A stretch of 49,308 nucleotides of DNA from Bondarzewia mesenterica (lineage: Eukaryota; Basidiomycota; Agaricomycetes; Russulales; Bondarzewiaceae), in NCBI GenBank assembly GCA_004802705.1, contig SGPL01000228.1, positions 1 through 49,308 of the forward strand, in the 5' to 3' direction. A program made the position numbers and the translations under genes. The notes under the pieces are model-generated. The model was not told where the DNA came from. It saw only the letters and a program-made list of their open reading frames with translations, and ran no database searches. This document shows, in pieces, positions 10,031-22,813 of the stretch; the first letter of the stretch is position 1, and each line of letters begins with the position of its first letter.

Positions 10031-12299
10031 TATAAATAAATATAAGTACTATAAGTAATATTAATATACAAGATTTACTTTGATTATTCATCCTACAAAG
10101 GAAAATAACTAATAAAGCTTTTCTATAGGCTTAGTAACTTATATAACTATTTAAAACTTGAGAACTCTCATATTAATATAAACACAAAGAAAAAGTTAGA
10201 GTAACTGCAAGGAGCTAGTGAGATGTTAACTCATAACTATAAGTTAATTTTTTTTTTATAATAAAGTCTTAAGTAGGACTAAGTAGGTATATAATTAAGC
10301 ACATTTCTCAATAAAAAAATTGAATTAGATTAGATTTGTACATATACTAGCATATTTATAGTTCCTTAGATTTTGATTGTATTTTTATATATATCTATAA
10401 CTAAAATAATAACTATAAAAAATAAGATAGCTGCACCATATCAAAATAGCATGTGCATATCATAATGAAATAAATAGAGCATTTATAAATAGGAGAGGCC
10501 CATTTAATTTGAACTATAAAGATAAAAAGTCATATGCATTTTGTATTAATAAATTTCAAAGAACAACTGTACTCAAACCTCTACCTATTATCTTTCACTT
10601 AAAAATTAATCCAATAGCTAAAGACTTTAATTTCAACATAATAGTTGTTGAAACTATATATCAATAAAGAGGCATTATTTACTGAGGATCCAATCACTTT
10701 ACTACAAGAATAATTTTTTAAAATTGCAATGTATGATAACATAATAGTATATTTATAGATAGGAAATGCATATCTAAAAATATATATTTAATAATTATAC
10801 AAACTCAATTGCACTCCTTAAATAAAAGATCGACTTTGATATTAATTTATTTAAAAGTTTGATAGAGTTTATATTAAATTTTTAAGACAAACTTGAAAAA
10901 AGTCAAAAATAATTCATATTATGCAATACAGTGGCCCTTTCTTATCATGACTTTTCAAAAGAATATGAACAGAGTTACATAACATGCTTTTCTTCAATTT
11001 TATAAAGTGATAGTATTAAGTTAGGTGAGTTCTTTGAGCTGCATGAGCACATAGAACCTCATGATAATGAGTATAAGGAAAAAAAAAATTATCATAGTCA
11101 TTTGATGCTAAAGATAAGGAGAGGAGTATAATGAGATCATATTATGATAAAGAGCATTTATAAGAGGGCAGAGAGTTAAATTGCTTTTTATTGCCCTTTA
11201 AAGTGTATGTAATTAATAAGGATTTATAAATAGTGCAAATGTATAGAAAAAATAGCTTAAGCCAGTTGTAGATGCTAGTACATTGTGTAGTTTTGAATCG
11301 ACTCATTTAGTTTTCATTAAGGCTGTATTTACCACTAAGATGAAATCTTTGCAAGAGGTAACTCTTTTCATCAAGAGGGATTCAGATGTATAGTGCACTG
11401 CATTAAGGACCTCTTACAGACCTCAAATGCTTATCCTTAAGACCACTCAAGTGGATTTATTTCATCGCATATGTTATTATAGGTGCCAAAAGTAAGCTTT
11501 ATTTTTTTGGTGTATAAAGAAAAGTGATTAATTACAATAATACAAGCTAATTTCAACCTGAGTATTACTTCATGCTATATTGTAAGTTAATTTAAAATTA
11601 TATACAAGGCTTTTGTCTAAAAATAGCCTTTCTTGATAGATTTTCAAGGGTAAGATTTGATAAATTTCAGTTGAATATGATGATACATATAGATTACAAA
11701 AAATGAAAGAGTGTCGAGGCTGATATCTAAGGAGAAGCCAATTGAGAGCAGATATATATAAGAGCCTAAAATTAAATTTGAGAGAGAAGCTATACAGTAG
11801 ATTAATGTAGCTGAATCATAGAGTTTAGTAAGAAGAGTTCAGCACTGTGGTTAATTATTATCTTATATTTCTCAAAATTTAGCTTAGGAACTATATTGAA
11901 AAGCATGCTGTACATTACAAGTAGGAGTTCTGGGCTGAAAGGATATAACAATCATCTAGCTGCTTCTTCCTCAGTTATATGATGCTATACAAATTTAACT
12001 TGAGACTCTTCATACAGGAGATGTAAGAAGTTATTCTATATATTAAGATAGAATAGGTTTGAGGTGTTTACTATAGGCTAAAAACCTTAATGAAGGCTAG
12101 TCATAATAAAATTAATAAATAAGTAGTTTAGATGATCAAATAGTAATTGTGTAAATTAATTAATATTAATTAAAGTAATAATATAGAATAGGTCAAGGTA
12201 TCCTAATATTGTTGCAAAAATAAAAGCACACCTGAGCCCATCCAGTGAAGGCTTGAAGATTAATAAAGTAAATTTAAAAAGGAACACAGATGGAGTAAA
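10031..12299. other. AT-rich degenerate sequence, no identifiable gene
   Basis: Protein-like segments appear on the plus strand around 11,240-11,470 and 11,880-12,060 (for example 'QLYDAIQI' and 'ETLHTGDVRSYSIY'). They are broken by stops and I do not recognise them. The rest is low-complexity A/T sequence. Confidence 0.3.
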
Positions 12300-13480
12300 A
12301 ATGTACTTAAAATTATACTATATAAAAAGTGATGATGCCATGATATAAGTAATTATAATAGCTCACTTTCAGTTCCTAGAGGGATATTTTTTGTCTGCAT
12401 GCTAATTCAATCTGCATTCAGTGCAGATATAAACATATTAGTAGGTCTCACTATTAAGTGGACACTGTTTCTCATTTTATCTTTAGCAAGCTATCTTTAG
12501 TTGTTTAGCTCAATTATCTCCTTTTCTACTTTTAATGCTCTTAAAGGATCTAACAACCCCAAATCTAATGCTTATTGTCCACTAAATTCAAAAATCATCA
12601 AAAACTAAAAAGTCATTAAGTATGAGTTGATAATAGCTTGCAATATAAATGCAGATAGCTCAGTCATAAAAGATAATTTTATTATAAAAGGATGAATGCA
12701 GGCCACAAAGTGTCAGTTGATATAGCTGGCATAACAGTTGAGTATAGCAAATTGATGCAAAAAAATAAATAAATATGCTTGAGCAGTTGTAGTCTAGCTT
12801 ATTATTCATTCTCCTTAATTTAACACTATTTTAATAAGCATGGTAGATGATAAAGTGAACTCAATTCTACTGACCTTTTTTTTTATGAATGACTGAGTAA
12901 GATGTAGATATAAAGACTGTAAACACTTAGTCAAGGTAGACAGCTTTTTCAAATATGATGTGCATTTACTCAGTATTAAAAAATAGTAGACAGCTGACAG
13001 TATTGATAATTAAAGACTTGATAAGTTTGAGGTTAATGAAAAAGTTTGTGAGCATAGTACATACTCATTTGAGAGACTCAGATAGTAGCTTTTTTATTAT
13101 CTATATCTCAATGAGCTATGAGTAAAATTTTAGGTCAATATAACATTAATAATATAATTCTCTAGCTCTAGATGTGTCTTCATCCTTATTAGAATCTAAT
13201 TAAATATCAACATGATTTTATTTATTTTAAGTGGAAATATGTCCTAGCTAATCATTGTATTAAGCAAATCTTTTTTTTAATCTCAGCATTAGTTTTGCCC
13301 CTATCTCTTAAGCTAATTATAAGCACGATATACAACTGATGCTCGAAGTTGTCAAGCATGTTGAAATAAACACCAAAAGACTGCTTAATGGACTTTTTTA
13401 AATAGCTCTTCTTCTGAGATCATATCTCAAAGTTTAAGTATAACATGCAGCGTTATACTTCATCTGCTTCAAAATTTTTG
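12300..13480 (-). pseudogene. Unrecognised degenerate coding remains
   Basis: The minus strand has several protein-like runs: 'YLKKSIKQSFGVYFNMLDNF', 'IISLRDRGKTNAEIKKKI', 'LARTYFHLK' and, further on, 'FTPSVFLFKFTLLIF'. They are separated by stops and frame changes. The composition suggests a dead mobile-element gene, but no catalytic motif could be found and the family is not recognised. Confidence 0.3.
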
Positions 13481-14214
13481 CACAATCTCAATACACCTTT
13501 TTAAGAGTTCATCATATAGTATACCTCTTATATTTAACTCTTTATTATATATAAGCTCTGAGGTGTTATTCTAAAAATATAATATATTAAATAGAAGTTA
13601 TTATAATAGTATCAGCATTGTCAATACAAGTAAGAATTTAAAGTGATTTAGACTATGGTTGCTCAGAATTGAGAATTTAATAAAAAAAAATTAATGTATT
13701 AATAGATAGATCATAAAATATATACAAAAGTTCTAGGAAAAATGAGAGCAAGTCTAATTAGTGAATAAGTGAGGCTACCTCAGAGTAAAAGGTACTATAT
13801 CTAAGTAGAATAAGAGTAAAAAAAAGAAGATACAGACTATATGGCCTTTTTAAAAAGTGTCTGTCTATAGCGTATGCTTAGCGAATGCAACATTATTGTA
13901 GATGCTATAATATGCTTAATAGAGAGCAAATATGAGTAAAAGCTTAATAAAGAGCATCTAAGAAGTGCACTATGTAAGTATAACTTATAAATTCAAAAAT
14001 GCTCTAAGAGAAACTAACAAGATTAAACTCTATTAAACAAGATTGAACATCATTTAATCCACTCTATGGTGTTCTTTTATTTGGCCTTCTCATTATTGAC
14101 TACATTATTAATATTGCATTTATTACAAAAATGTTATGATGTGCATGACTGAAATCATCATTTTATTTATTCTAAACCATCACTATGCCTTGACCTTCAA
14201 ACATCATTAGAGCT
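13481..14214. other. AT-rich spacer
   Basis: No supported coding sequence or repeat was seen. It leads into the 5' side of the plus-strand nuclease-like pseudogene, whose start was not found. Confidence 0.35.
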
Positions 14215-14760
14215 TTCACCACTGTTAGATGAGAGGATGATGTCCTGTTTCTTGAAAACCTGTACTATAGCCCTTACAACAAACTTCTTTATATTTTATT
14301 CCCTCTGAATAGTGATTTTATTGTCTCACCTAACTACCTATTAGGCAATATGGATGGTGGTGAGGACTTTATTGTCTCATTCAAAATCACCCTTTATCAG
14401 CACCTTGTGCTTATCCTACAAGTCAAGCTGCCCTACCATTTAGCCTATGTTTTGATGTAGAAGGCAGCTGACAAGCAAATTTACTGCTATTTAGTTGATA
14501 TATTAGGTGTGTGACATCATTGTAGATTGCACTCATGATCTTACTATTAGCTTTCTTTTTTTTAGTGTATGCAATTCTCCCTGTTCTCTATAGCATCAGC
14601 ATAATAAGGACTAAACTCTATTTTTATAAGTATGAAACAGTACAGAGGCATATGAGTCCTCAATGTATCTTCAGAAATTTTGATCTCATATCTGATGTTA
14701 TACTAAAAGAGCAGTAGGACTGCAATGACCTTGAATGTATTTTACTATATAAGGCTTTAT
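14215..14760 (+). pseudogene. PD-(D/E)XK-nuclease-like protein, partial, with one intron
   Basis: Exon 1 reads 'DDVLFLENLYYSPYNKLLYI', then 'SPNYLLGNMDGGEDFIVSF', then 'LVLILQVKLPYHLAY' and 'KAADKQI'. An aspartate (GAC at 14,364-14,366) lies about 18 residues before Q-V-K at 14,419-14,427, the spacing of a PD-(D/E)XK core in which the acidic residue is now Gln. The intron 14,507-14,565 (59 bp, GTGTGT...TTTTTTTTAG) joins the two frames correctly (split Val codon), and exon 2 continues 'YAILPVLYSISIIRTKLYFY' and 'ISDVILKEQ'. Stops in exon 1 include TAG at 14,455-14,457. The same arrangement is, from memory, common in hypothetical proteins of mushroom-forming fungi. The nuclease assignment is an inference from the D...QxK pattern; DNA cleavage activity is unproven for this family. 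Confidence 0.5.
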
Positions 14761-17689
14761 TATCATAATTTATAACAAATTCTTAAGTTTATATATTATA
14801 ATTTATTAGTGAGGTAAAAGCTTACTTGTAGTGAATTTTTAAGTGCTAAAAATGAAAAAAAGCATAAGTTATTATAACACAGTATAAATATACAAGCTAC
14901 TTTAAGGCAATTCTAATAAACTTACTCAATAATTCATATTTATAATTAATTAATTAATAATAAATATAAAAATTATTATACAAGTATAGTAATAACTCAC
15001 ACAAGCTTTTGTGTTATATATTAGTAGATATAAATTATTAATAAGATTTATCTCTAATTATATATAAAATCATGTTTTATATAATATAATAAATATACAT
15101 TTAAACTTCAGTCTAGCTTAGCTTAGATCAGTCAGTATAGCTAGTAAGATTTTTAGATTTAAGTTTGACCCTTAATTTAGTTCACAGTGTTTAGTTCTCC
15201 TTTATCACAAGACTATTAGATTAATAATAAGTAGCAAATATAAGAAGAAATTATGACTTAGGTTATTAATAGCTTTACCTCTATTTTTCATTTATCTCTA
15301 CTATTGTCAATTTATTGTGTAGACTGTTTGCTAGATATTAGTTATTGTGAATAATATTTTGCCTTTATTCTTCATTCATCTTTATTATTGCAGTTTATTA
15401 TATATATATTGGTTGTTATGAACAGTATATGAGGGCCAGCATTTTTATTATACTGATTAAATAAATTAGTTTTTATGACAGTGAATACTAAAGAACTAAT
15501 GTACCTTTAAAGAGGTCTGATGTATATTAATGTCATTATAAAAATTTATTTATTTATATTTTTCACCTATTCTCTGTATACTCTTTAAGGTGACAATATT
15601 ATTAATGTTATTTATATCTATATACAAAGAGATAGAGTGCCTCTTGAAGAAGGCATTTACAATATATCTACTGATGTTATCAATAATGCAGATTGTTTAA
15701 GAGTAATAAATATTTCAAATATAAGTGAATATAAATAGTGTTATTGTTATAAAAAAAAAACAGTATTTTATATATAATTTTTAATAAGGTCTAATAATTA
15801 AACTTTATATTTTTCTTTTTCTAACTCATGCATGGTACCTAAATATCAATAAACCTTTTTTAAAAAATCTCAAGATTAAGAGTTTGGATGTTGACGTAGA
15901 AACTCATAAAAGAAGTTTTCACAAATTCTTTTTAAGACATTTATGTTTAGTACATCAAGTGTTATCTTGCTGCCTTCATATAATGTAAATGTGACTAAGA
16001 TGCCTTTCATACACTCTACAACACTCACACTTTAAACATCTCATTTTGAATCTTTATTATTATTTTTATAGGAGATAGTAAAAAACTTAAAAAGCAAGGC
16101 AAGTTTTGATACTTCTTTTTATTCTTCTATATTTATTAAATTTAAAATCAGTGCTGATTCATTATTCATCATCCTCTTCCTCTTCAAAAAACTCAATAAG
16201 GCAAAAAATGAATTCTCTCAAACTCATAATGCTATAAATGATAAAAAAAATTAAGTGGACTTGCACACTTTAAGATTAAATAGTGTATGAGTTATATACC
16301 TTTAAATGTTTTTTTTTAAAAATTATATAAAGAGCTTAATCACAAATAGATTAGGAATATAAAAGAATTATGCTCTTAAAAGCACATCTACAGTTGAAAG
16401 CCATGCTTATACATTATAAGGCTAATTAATCTCCTTATAATATAAGTAATAAATTATAAATATATATTATATACTGTAAATGCTGTAAAAGATATATAAT
16501 AAGCTTATAAGAGCTGATTTTATTTATATTACGCAAATTTATTATATTTATCTTAATAATTTTAGATGTGTGTAACAAGAGTTTTTATATATAAGCATGT
16601 TGCATTTTAGGTGTATTTAAGAAGAAAATTAGCTAGAGCAATATTATAAAACTATTGTGAGTTAAGCATTGCTTACTTTAATGAATAGTAAAATTTATTA
16701 AAATGATGTTTATACTAACAGCTGATCATAATTCTGCTATTTTTGAGTTAAATATTTTTTTTAATATTATTTTATATTATACTTTATTAATTACATAGCT
16801 AAATAAGTGCTTATAGTAAAGTTAACTTTTAGCTTAAAGTATTAAGGTACAAAGATATGTATAAAGAGAAAAAAAAGCCTAATAGGAGAAGAAGATTGAG
16901 TACAAGGACAAAAAGCTAAAGGTATTAAACTAAATCATTTTATTATTGATTACTATAGATTTGGTGAGCTGATGTGAATAATAATATTTTTTTTGCCTTT
17001 TTCTATTTATAATACTAATAGCAATATTTATAGATACATCACTTATAAGCTATCCTCTTCTTATAGAGCTATAAAGTAAAGATAAATAAGAAAATGAAAT
17101 CTCTCTTTACTCTAGCTACTTTATGAAAGTAGAGTTAGAATGAATAAAAGAGAATAACAACAATTATCTCTCTGAGAAAGATTGTGAAATACTCAAAATA
17201 GATTAAATACTAAGCCCTTTATTAATTGTAACTCAATAGTAAATAATGACCACTTACTTGATATTAGAGGATACACAGCTAAAATGTATTCTAAAAGTGT
17301 TTGAAATTAAGAATCAATCACATATCTTAATAGTTTATTGCATGTTGGCTGTATATGAGGTCAATTTAAATTTAGCTAGCTCTAAAGCTCTCTTAAGTCA
17401 CTCATTATCTAATTCTCTGATGATAAAGATATTAATGATATAATTTATAAGCTATTAAATGAGCTTAGCTGTGAGGACTCAAATAGCTATAGTAATGAAG
17501 ACACTAATGGAAAATAAAAAAAAAGTAAGAATTGTATAAAGATTTTTAGCTTCCTTTATCTCTCACTATTGTTATTTCTCCTTATCAGTTTTAATACTGA
17601 GAAATACAAAGTTTACCTTTATCATTTTAATAGGTATTATACATAAAATAATAATTGATATTAATATTAATATTAAAAGAAACCTCTTT
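14761..17689. other. Very AT-rich region, no identifiable gene
   Basis: Long stretches are nearly pure A/T with short homopolymers. A weak plus-strand protein-like run at about 16,080-16,260 ('KASFDTSFYSSIFIKFKIS') is not recognised. The 65-codon frame at 17,246-17,443 shows no conserved feature. Confidence 0.35.
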
Positions 17690-18060
17690 TCTCTTTCTCT
17701 TTTCTCATTGATAGTAACAGCTGCATCTTCTCTTACTTCAATGAGATATACTTTTGCTCAATCTTATCAGTCTTATCATGCATCATCTGTTCTATTGATA
17801 AAACTTTAGTTTTATTTAGCTCTTTAGCTCATTATATTAATGTCTATCATATAATAATTTTTAAACTTTTAAAATATAAGCTTATTACTCTTTTCAAACA
17901 CATCAGCTAAGCTTTTAGCATTTAAAAATATTAGTTTGAGGCTTAACTCATAATTATCATATTTAGAATGTCTCTGCCTTAGCTTAATTTAAAGCTTTTA
18001 TTATTACAAAAGAGCATCCAATGTTTAAAATGTGAGGACTTGTTCTTTATAACATCTAAA
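17690..18060 (-). pseudogene. Coiled-coil-like protein remnant
   Basis: The minus strand shows 'LKLIFLNAKSLADVFEKSNK', 'KFKNYYMIDINIMS', 'KVLSIEQMMHDKTDKIEQKY' and 'QLLLSMRKEKEKRGFF' in order, with stops between them. The charged, heptad-compatible segments suggest a coiled coil. Function is unknown. The non-random protein composition in otherwise A/T-rich DNA is the main support. Confidence 0.35.
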
Positions 18061-18555
18061 AAGCAAACTCCTGCTCTAATTCTATAATTATTATAAGAGA
18101 GAAAAATAATGAATGCTAAATAGCTAAACTTATTTATGAATAAGCATTGTGATCATAACCTTTAATAAGTAAGGCTTATTATATAGATGAATAACGCTAT
18201 AAAAATATTATAGAGAAAAAGATAACTTATGAGCTTTATCAATTTATATGATGCTTTAAAAGTATCAAAAAATAAAAGGCAATTTAAGTAATAAAAGCTT
18301 TAACTTCAGTTTATAAGTTGCTTTTAACTATATAAAAGTGCTCTTATTGTTAAAAGACTTACATATGTGTATTATTAAACTAAAGGTAATTTAAGTCAAA
18401 AATACTATATAATAATAACTAGATATTTATAATATAGTATAAAGACAAAGACTGTTATTAGAATATAGCTTGTCACTTTTTTATCATTAAAGTAAAAAAA
18501 ACATGTTTACTATATCAAATTTAAAAAAAACTTAATTTTTATTAATTAATAAGCT
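18061..18555. other. AT-rich spacer
   Basis: No gene or repeat could be supported. Some plus-strand runs ('REKNNE', 'ALTSVYKLLLTI') are too short to interpret. Confidence 0.3.
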
Positions 18556-19130
18556 TTTTTTTAGATTCATCATTTGTTTATTAGTAGCTATCAAATATAC
18601 CTTCATCAGAAAAAACTAAGATTATCTCATGATCATTTATTTTTAACTTATGATGATAAAACATTAATATCTCAATAATACTATATTAATTTTAATTCTA
18701 TTTTCAAATTATAAATATATTTATTAAGAACTTTTATATATAGTATAAAATAGCATATTACTTTTGATCACAATATTATCAATATCATATTAAACCTTAC
18801 TATGATCTGTTATCATATCTAAGATCTTAATTTTATAATTAGATTGAATATATTTTTATTTTTATTAAACTATCCATTATACTTAGCTATATATAAATAT
18901 TAGATATAAGATCCTATAAAAATTTTGATTAGAGTAAATGTACATATATTTAGATTAAATTAGATGTTAAATTCAACTAGACTATTGCATATAGATATTA
19001 GTTCTATTAAGAACAAATAAATATATAATAAAAATATATAAAAGTAAACTTATATATATATATTATCAAAAAGAAATATTGAAAAATATATATAACTCAA
19101 AAGAAGAGATGTAAGATATATATATTAAAA
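18556..19130. repeat. Relative of the 44.7-45.5 kb MITE-like element
   Basis: The internal sequence matches the interior of the element at 44,727-45,503: 'ATTTTTAACTTATGATGATAAA', 'TATTAATTTTAATTCTATTTTCAAATTATAAATAT' and 'CCATTATACTTAGCTATATATA' occur in the same order in both. The long inverted ends are not evident here, so this is either an older copy whose ends have decayed or an internal fragment. The 3' part is A/T simple sequence. Confidence 0.5.
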
Positions 19131-20849
19131 ACATGTGATAAAAATATATAAAATTCAAAAAAGAAATAGCAAGCTGTCATAATGTCTAATTAATAGCCTA
19201 TTAAAATGGACAATCTATAATATACTTATATATCATAATAATTACAGTAATCTTGTGATTAAAATATGTACCATAACTTTTTTATTCTACACTACTATTG
19301 GACACTGATATGCATATATGCATTGCTCACTACATCTTACATTGCCTCTTCAAACTGCATAGTATATAGCACTGATTATTCCATGACAGATATGAAAAGC
19401 AGTGACTACAGCAGATCTAGTTTAAGATATGCTAGTGGATCAAAGTATACAAATAATTGACCTTAAATAAGCATTACATCAGGCATTAACTCTCACTATC
19501 CTTACAATTCTCCTTGCGTAAAAAAGCTAGCACAATAGTTAGTGTGATTTATCCTAAAGTGAGGCATAATCAATAAAGCTTTTAAATTAGTGTGAATCTT
19601 AACACACAAGTTATATGTGTAATTCACTAAAGTCGTTAAGTTTTTATTAAAGTTTTTAAATATAATGGTGAGAAATCTTGAAGATCTAAAAATATGCATT
19701 GATTAATATCATGCAGCAACTGCTAGTTACTCATTTATGATCACAAGTACAAGTGTTTCAAGTATGATAGCTCTATTCAGGTGGTATGCTACTGATGGCC
19801 CTAAGGGAGAAACAACACTCTAAAAGACGCTATAAGTGATGAGTAAAATGGTGAATCAAATAGTTAAATGCTATAAAGGCATAAATGTCAAGATAGTCAA
19901 GTTTTAGTGACTAGCTTTAAATGCTTAGTTGAGTCATGCCTTGTTAGAAGTAGCCTCGTGTAGCTATTTCTTTTTTAGTTGAATGAGGTCAATGAAGTCT
20001 ATATATCTAGTATGATATATTTAATTTTGAATAAATATCTTTATATTATAATTAACTACTGTTAAATTTTTTTTACTATTTTGATAATATAAAAGCTAAC
20101 ATCAATTAAATATTTATAAGGTTAAAGTATTTTATTAATGTTAGCATATTAACTATTTTTATTTATAATCTTGAAATATGCAGCTTGTACAACTACTATT
20201 TAATATAGGTATAATTATTTTATATTCACTTTTAAAAACAATTCTCACATATTAATAAATATATAATTATTTAATATTGAGCATCTATTTATAATATAAA
20301 AGATAAATTTAAAATAAAGTATTCTGCATGTTCTCTTCAATATCATTATGTATAAAACAGACTATATAGTGGAGTAATATTTATAATAGTAAAATAAAAG
20401 TTATAGATATATTTTATTAAAAAAAAATAGACATATTATATAAATTTATTTAATGCTGACTATGACTTCACCTGCATCATTGTTATCATTATTATTGCTA
20501 TTAATATTAACACTATAATTAGGATTCAACAAGGGTTACTTGAGCTTTATCTTCTACATATTATATTAAGTGCACACTTATTCAATTGTGTCTTAATAGT
20601 ACAACTATAAAAAAATTTCTACTATTAAAAATAACACCAGCAAAAAAGATGCCATTACTTTATCATAATTTCTCTCAAGCATGGTCAAAATTATTATTCA
20701 CAATATCAAAAATAAATTTGTAGACTTTCATTAGCTTGTTCATAATATCATGTTATCTCTTAATTATCACTTTAGACTAAGAAATAGAGTAGCAAAAGAT
20801 GTGTTTATTATTTATCATCTATAAATGTGAGCTTGATAAGCTTCTAAAG
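19131..20849. other. AT-rich region with one less AT-biased block
   Basis: Between 19,260 and 19,460 and between 19,700 and 19,960 base composition is more balanced than the surroundings. The 64-codon plus frame at 19,266-19,460 is Ser- and Tyr-rich and unrecognised. Nothing else could be supported. Confidence 0.3.
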
Positions 20850-21640
20850 GACTTCACTAATTATGTAAAGCTATTTATAATATTAAATATATATTTCTCA
20901 TTTAAAACTTATAAAATTGCATATATTCTTCTAAAAACACTTGAATATAGATCTTTTACTAAAAAAGTTATTAATATACTCACACAAAGTGCACAATGAT
21001 GTACTCCATTAGACACTTTTTATAAGCAGTGATCACTTAAACAATTATTTAGACAATCATCAAAATCTTGCTGATTTAATTGATGTTGTGGCATTTTATT
21101 TAGTATTTTTCTAATTTTATTTCTCTTCTTTATTGATTCATCATCTCTCTTTTGTTTGAGATAGTTTAAAACATTTAGAGATATTCTGTCTATTGTTTCC
21201 TTGTTTCTGATGCCATTTGATTATTATATTTTATTTTAGTTATTGTGCTACAATGCCACTCATTGTGTTATTATTCTCATGTCTCAAATTTTTTATTCTA
21301 TTTTTTATTATGTATTCTAACATAAATACCTACAGCCAAGTGCACTCTGTTCTCTAATTACTTTAGACTGCAGATGCATTTTTCCTCTCTTATTTATTAT
21401 GTATCTATAGTTACTCACTTTAGATTGTAGTGTTTACATATACACTTTATTGTTGTTCTCTTAGCATTGCTAGTTATTTGTTTTCACTATACTTAAATGA
21501 ATCATTATAATCTTTCTCAAGATAAATTTAATCTAAAAAGGTATAAATAAACTTTTTACTATAATTAGCACACTTTTTCTCTTTATTCTTATCCTTCTAT
21601 AGTTGATTGACAATTATGCCTATGCAATCTTCTTAAATAA
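20850..21640 (+). pseudogene. Decayed relative of the 30.7-31.0 kb sequence, split by an insertion
   Basis: Positions 20,940-21,070 align with 30,740-30,870: 'ACTCACACAAAGTGCACAATGATG' here against 'ACTCACACAAAGTACATGATAATG' there. Positions 21,515-21,640 align with 30,884-31,010: 'AAGATAAATT-AA' through 'TATGCAATCTTCTT' against 'TATGTAATCTTCTT'. The intervening 440 bp (21,075-21,510) is absent from the other copy. Both could derive from one protein gene ('KVINILTQS' against 'GVINPLTQS'), which I do not recognise. Confidence 0.5.
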
Positions 21641-22400
21641 TATATATTTTAATAAACAAATTGATGAGTAATATAGTATACACATTCTATGAAAAATAAA
21701 ATCATAGTGTGAGTGGCAACTTGTAACTATCAAGAGTCATCTGACATAGAATTAGGATGCATAATATTTAAAATTTTTAAATTACTATATAATAAGCATC
21801 AATTTATAATAATACCCTGCCCTTTAGATAATACCAGTTTTATAACCTTGCTTACAAGGTTTATAGGAGGGTCATAAGCTGTCATATAATCAGCAATCTT
21901 TGATAAAATGCATGCACAAATAATAATAATAACTAATATTTTGAATGGTGAGTATCCTTGTGAAATTATACATAAAGGATGGGATCTAGTAGTACAATGC
22001 AATGATCTCTATTGTAGTGCTGCATGGATATGTAGGTAGAGGTAAAAAAACTGGATGTAAGTAACAAGGAGAAAGAGATAGTGATGGTAGAGTAGATGGC
22101 TGCAGTGAAAGCAACAAAGACAGTGATCATGTGTAGAGGATGACACCAAGTGTGAGCATTGCAGATGGTAAAGGATGACTTATTGGCAGAGATCCAAGCA
22201 TTGGACATGAAGGTGAATGTTATCTAGGTGAAGGAGAAGGGAGACTAAAGTAAGGTGATAAAATTGATAATAGAGAAGGCACAAAAAGAGCTGATGAAGA
22301 AAAGGCTATCAAAGTGGGTACTAGAGTTCTATAATGAAGATGAGTTGCATGTAAGTATAGAGTAAATTGATCACTAATGAGAGTGTTGACTATGCTGATG
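21641..22400. other. Spacer with purine-rich plus strand
   Basis: At 22,020-22,360 the plus strand is rich in A and G and translates into Lys/Glu-rich segments ('AAVKATKTVIM', 'KKRLSKWVLEFYNEDELH') interrupted by stops. It might be a coiled-coil remnant. The minus-strand open frames here are shadows of this bias. Confidence 0.3.
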
Positions 22401-22402
22401 AT

Positions 22403-22432
22403 GAATTGAGTATGTTGCACTGTACTCAATTT
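22403..22432. promoter_or_regulatory. 30-bp palindromic site, left group, site 1
   Basis: The left arm GAATTGAGTATGTTG is followed directly by an arm whose reverse complement is AAATTGAGTACAGTG. The arms differ mainly by transitions. Five more sites of the same 30-bp design occur at 22,727, 22,784, 29,728, 29,785 and 29,829. A second, unrelated inverted repeat (AGATGTAA / TTACATCT) lies at 22,445-22,465. Site function is unknown; dyad symmetry suggests binding by a dimeric protein or a repeat terminus. Confidence 0.6.
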
Positions 22433-22547
22433 TAATTTCAACTTAGATGTAAATATGTTACATCTCTGTGAATCAGATGTGTTGCACCTACATGGTTTTT
22501 GGGTGGTAAAGAAAGCGATATAATGGGGAAATTCACTAGAGGAGTAC

Positions 22548-22790
22548 TTGTCACAGAATCAAGATCTGCACATTTACAAGGTGATGATGGAGTCATTCAT
22601 CATGCATATAGTGATGCTTACAAAGGTAAAGCAGATCATGATGCAGTCAGTGATTGAGGATATTTATAAGAGTTTAGAGAGGGTAGATGTCATACTGAAG
22701 GAGATACATAGTCAATTTGAATGGCTGAATCAAGTTCAATACATCATACTCAATTCTCAAAATTATGAGACATATGCAAAATGGAATTGA
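22548..22790 (+). pseudogene. Short unrecognised frame, 80 codons
   Basis: An open frame with many Met, Ile, Glu and Lys residues ('VIEDIYKSLERVDVILKEIH') predicts a helix. Its last 20 codons overlap the second palindromic site and read 'YIILNSQN', similar to 'IPYSILN' at the matching palindrome near 29,750. It may be the end of a decayed gene next to the site, or chance. No function is proposed. Confidence 0.25.
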
Positions 22791-22813
22791 GTCTGGCATG
22801 CTGTAACTAATTT
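22727..22813. promoter_or_regulatory. Two 30-bp palindromic sites, left group, sites 2 and 3
   Basis: Site 2 is 22,727-22,756: its right arm is the reverse complement of GAATTGAGTATGATG, and its left arm GAATCAAGTTCAATA is degenerate. Site 3 is 22,784-22,813: its left arm is GAATTGAGTCTGGCA, and its right arm is the reverse complement of AAATTAGTTACAGCA. Site 3 abuts the 3' end of gene X copy B. Confidence 0.5.
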
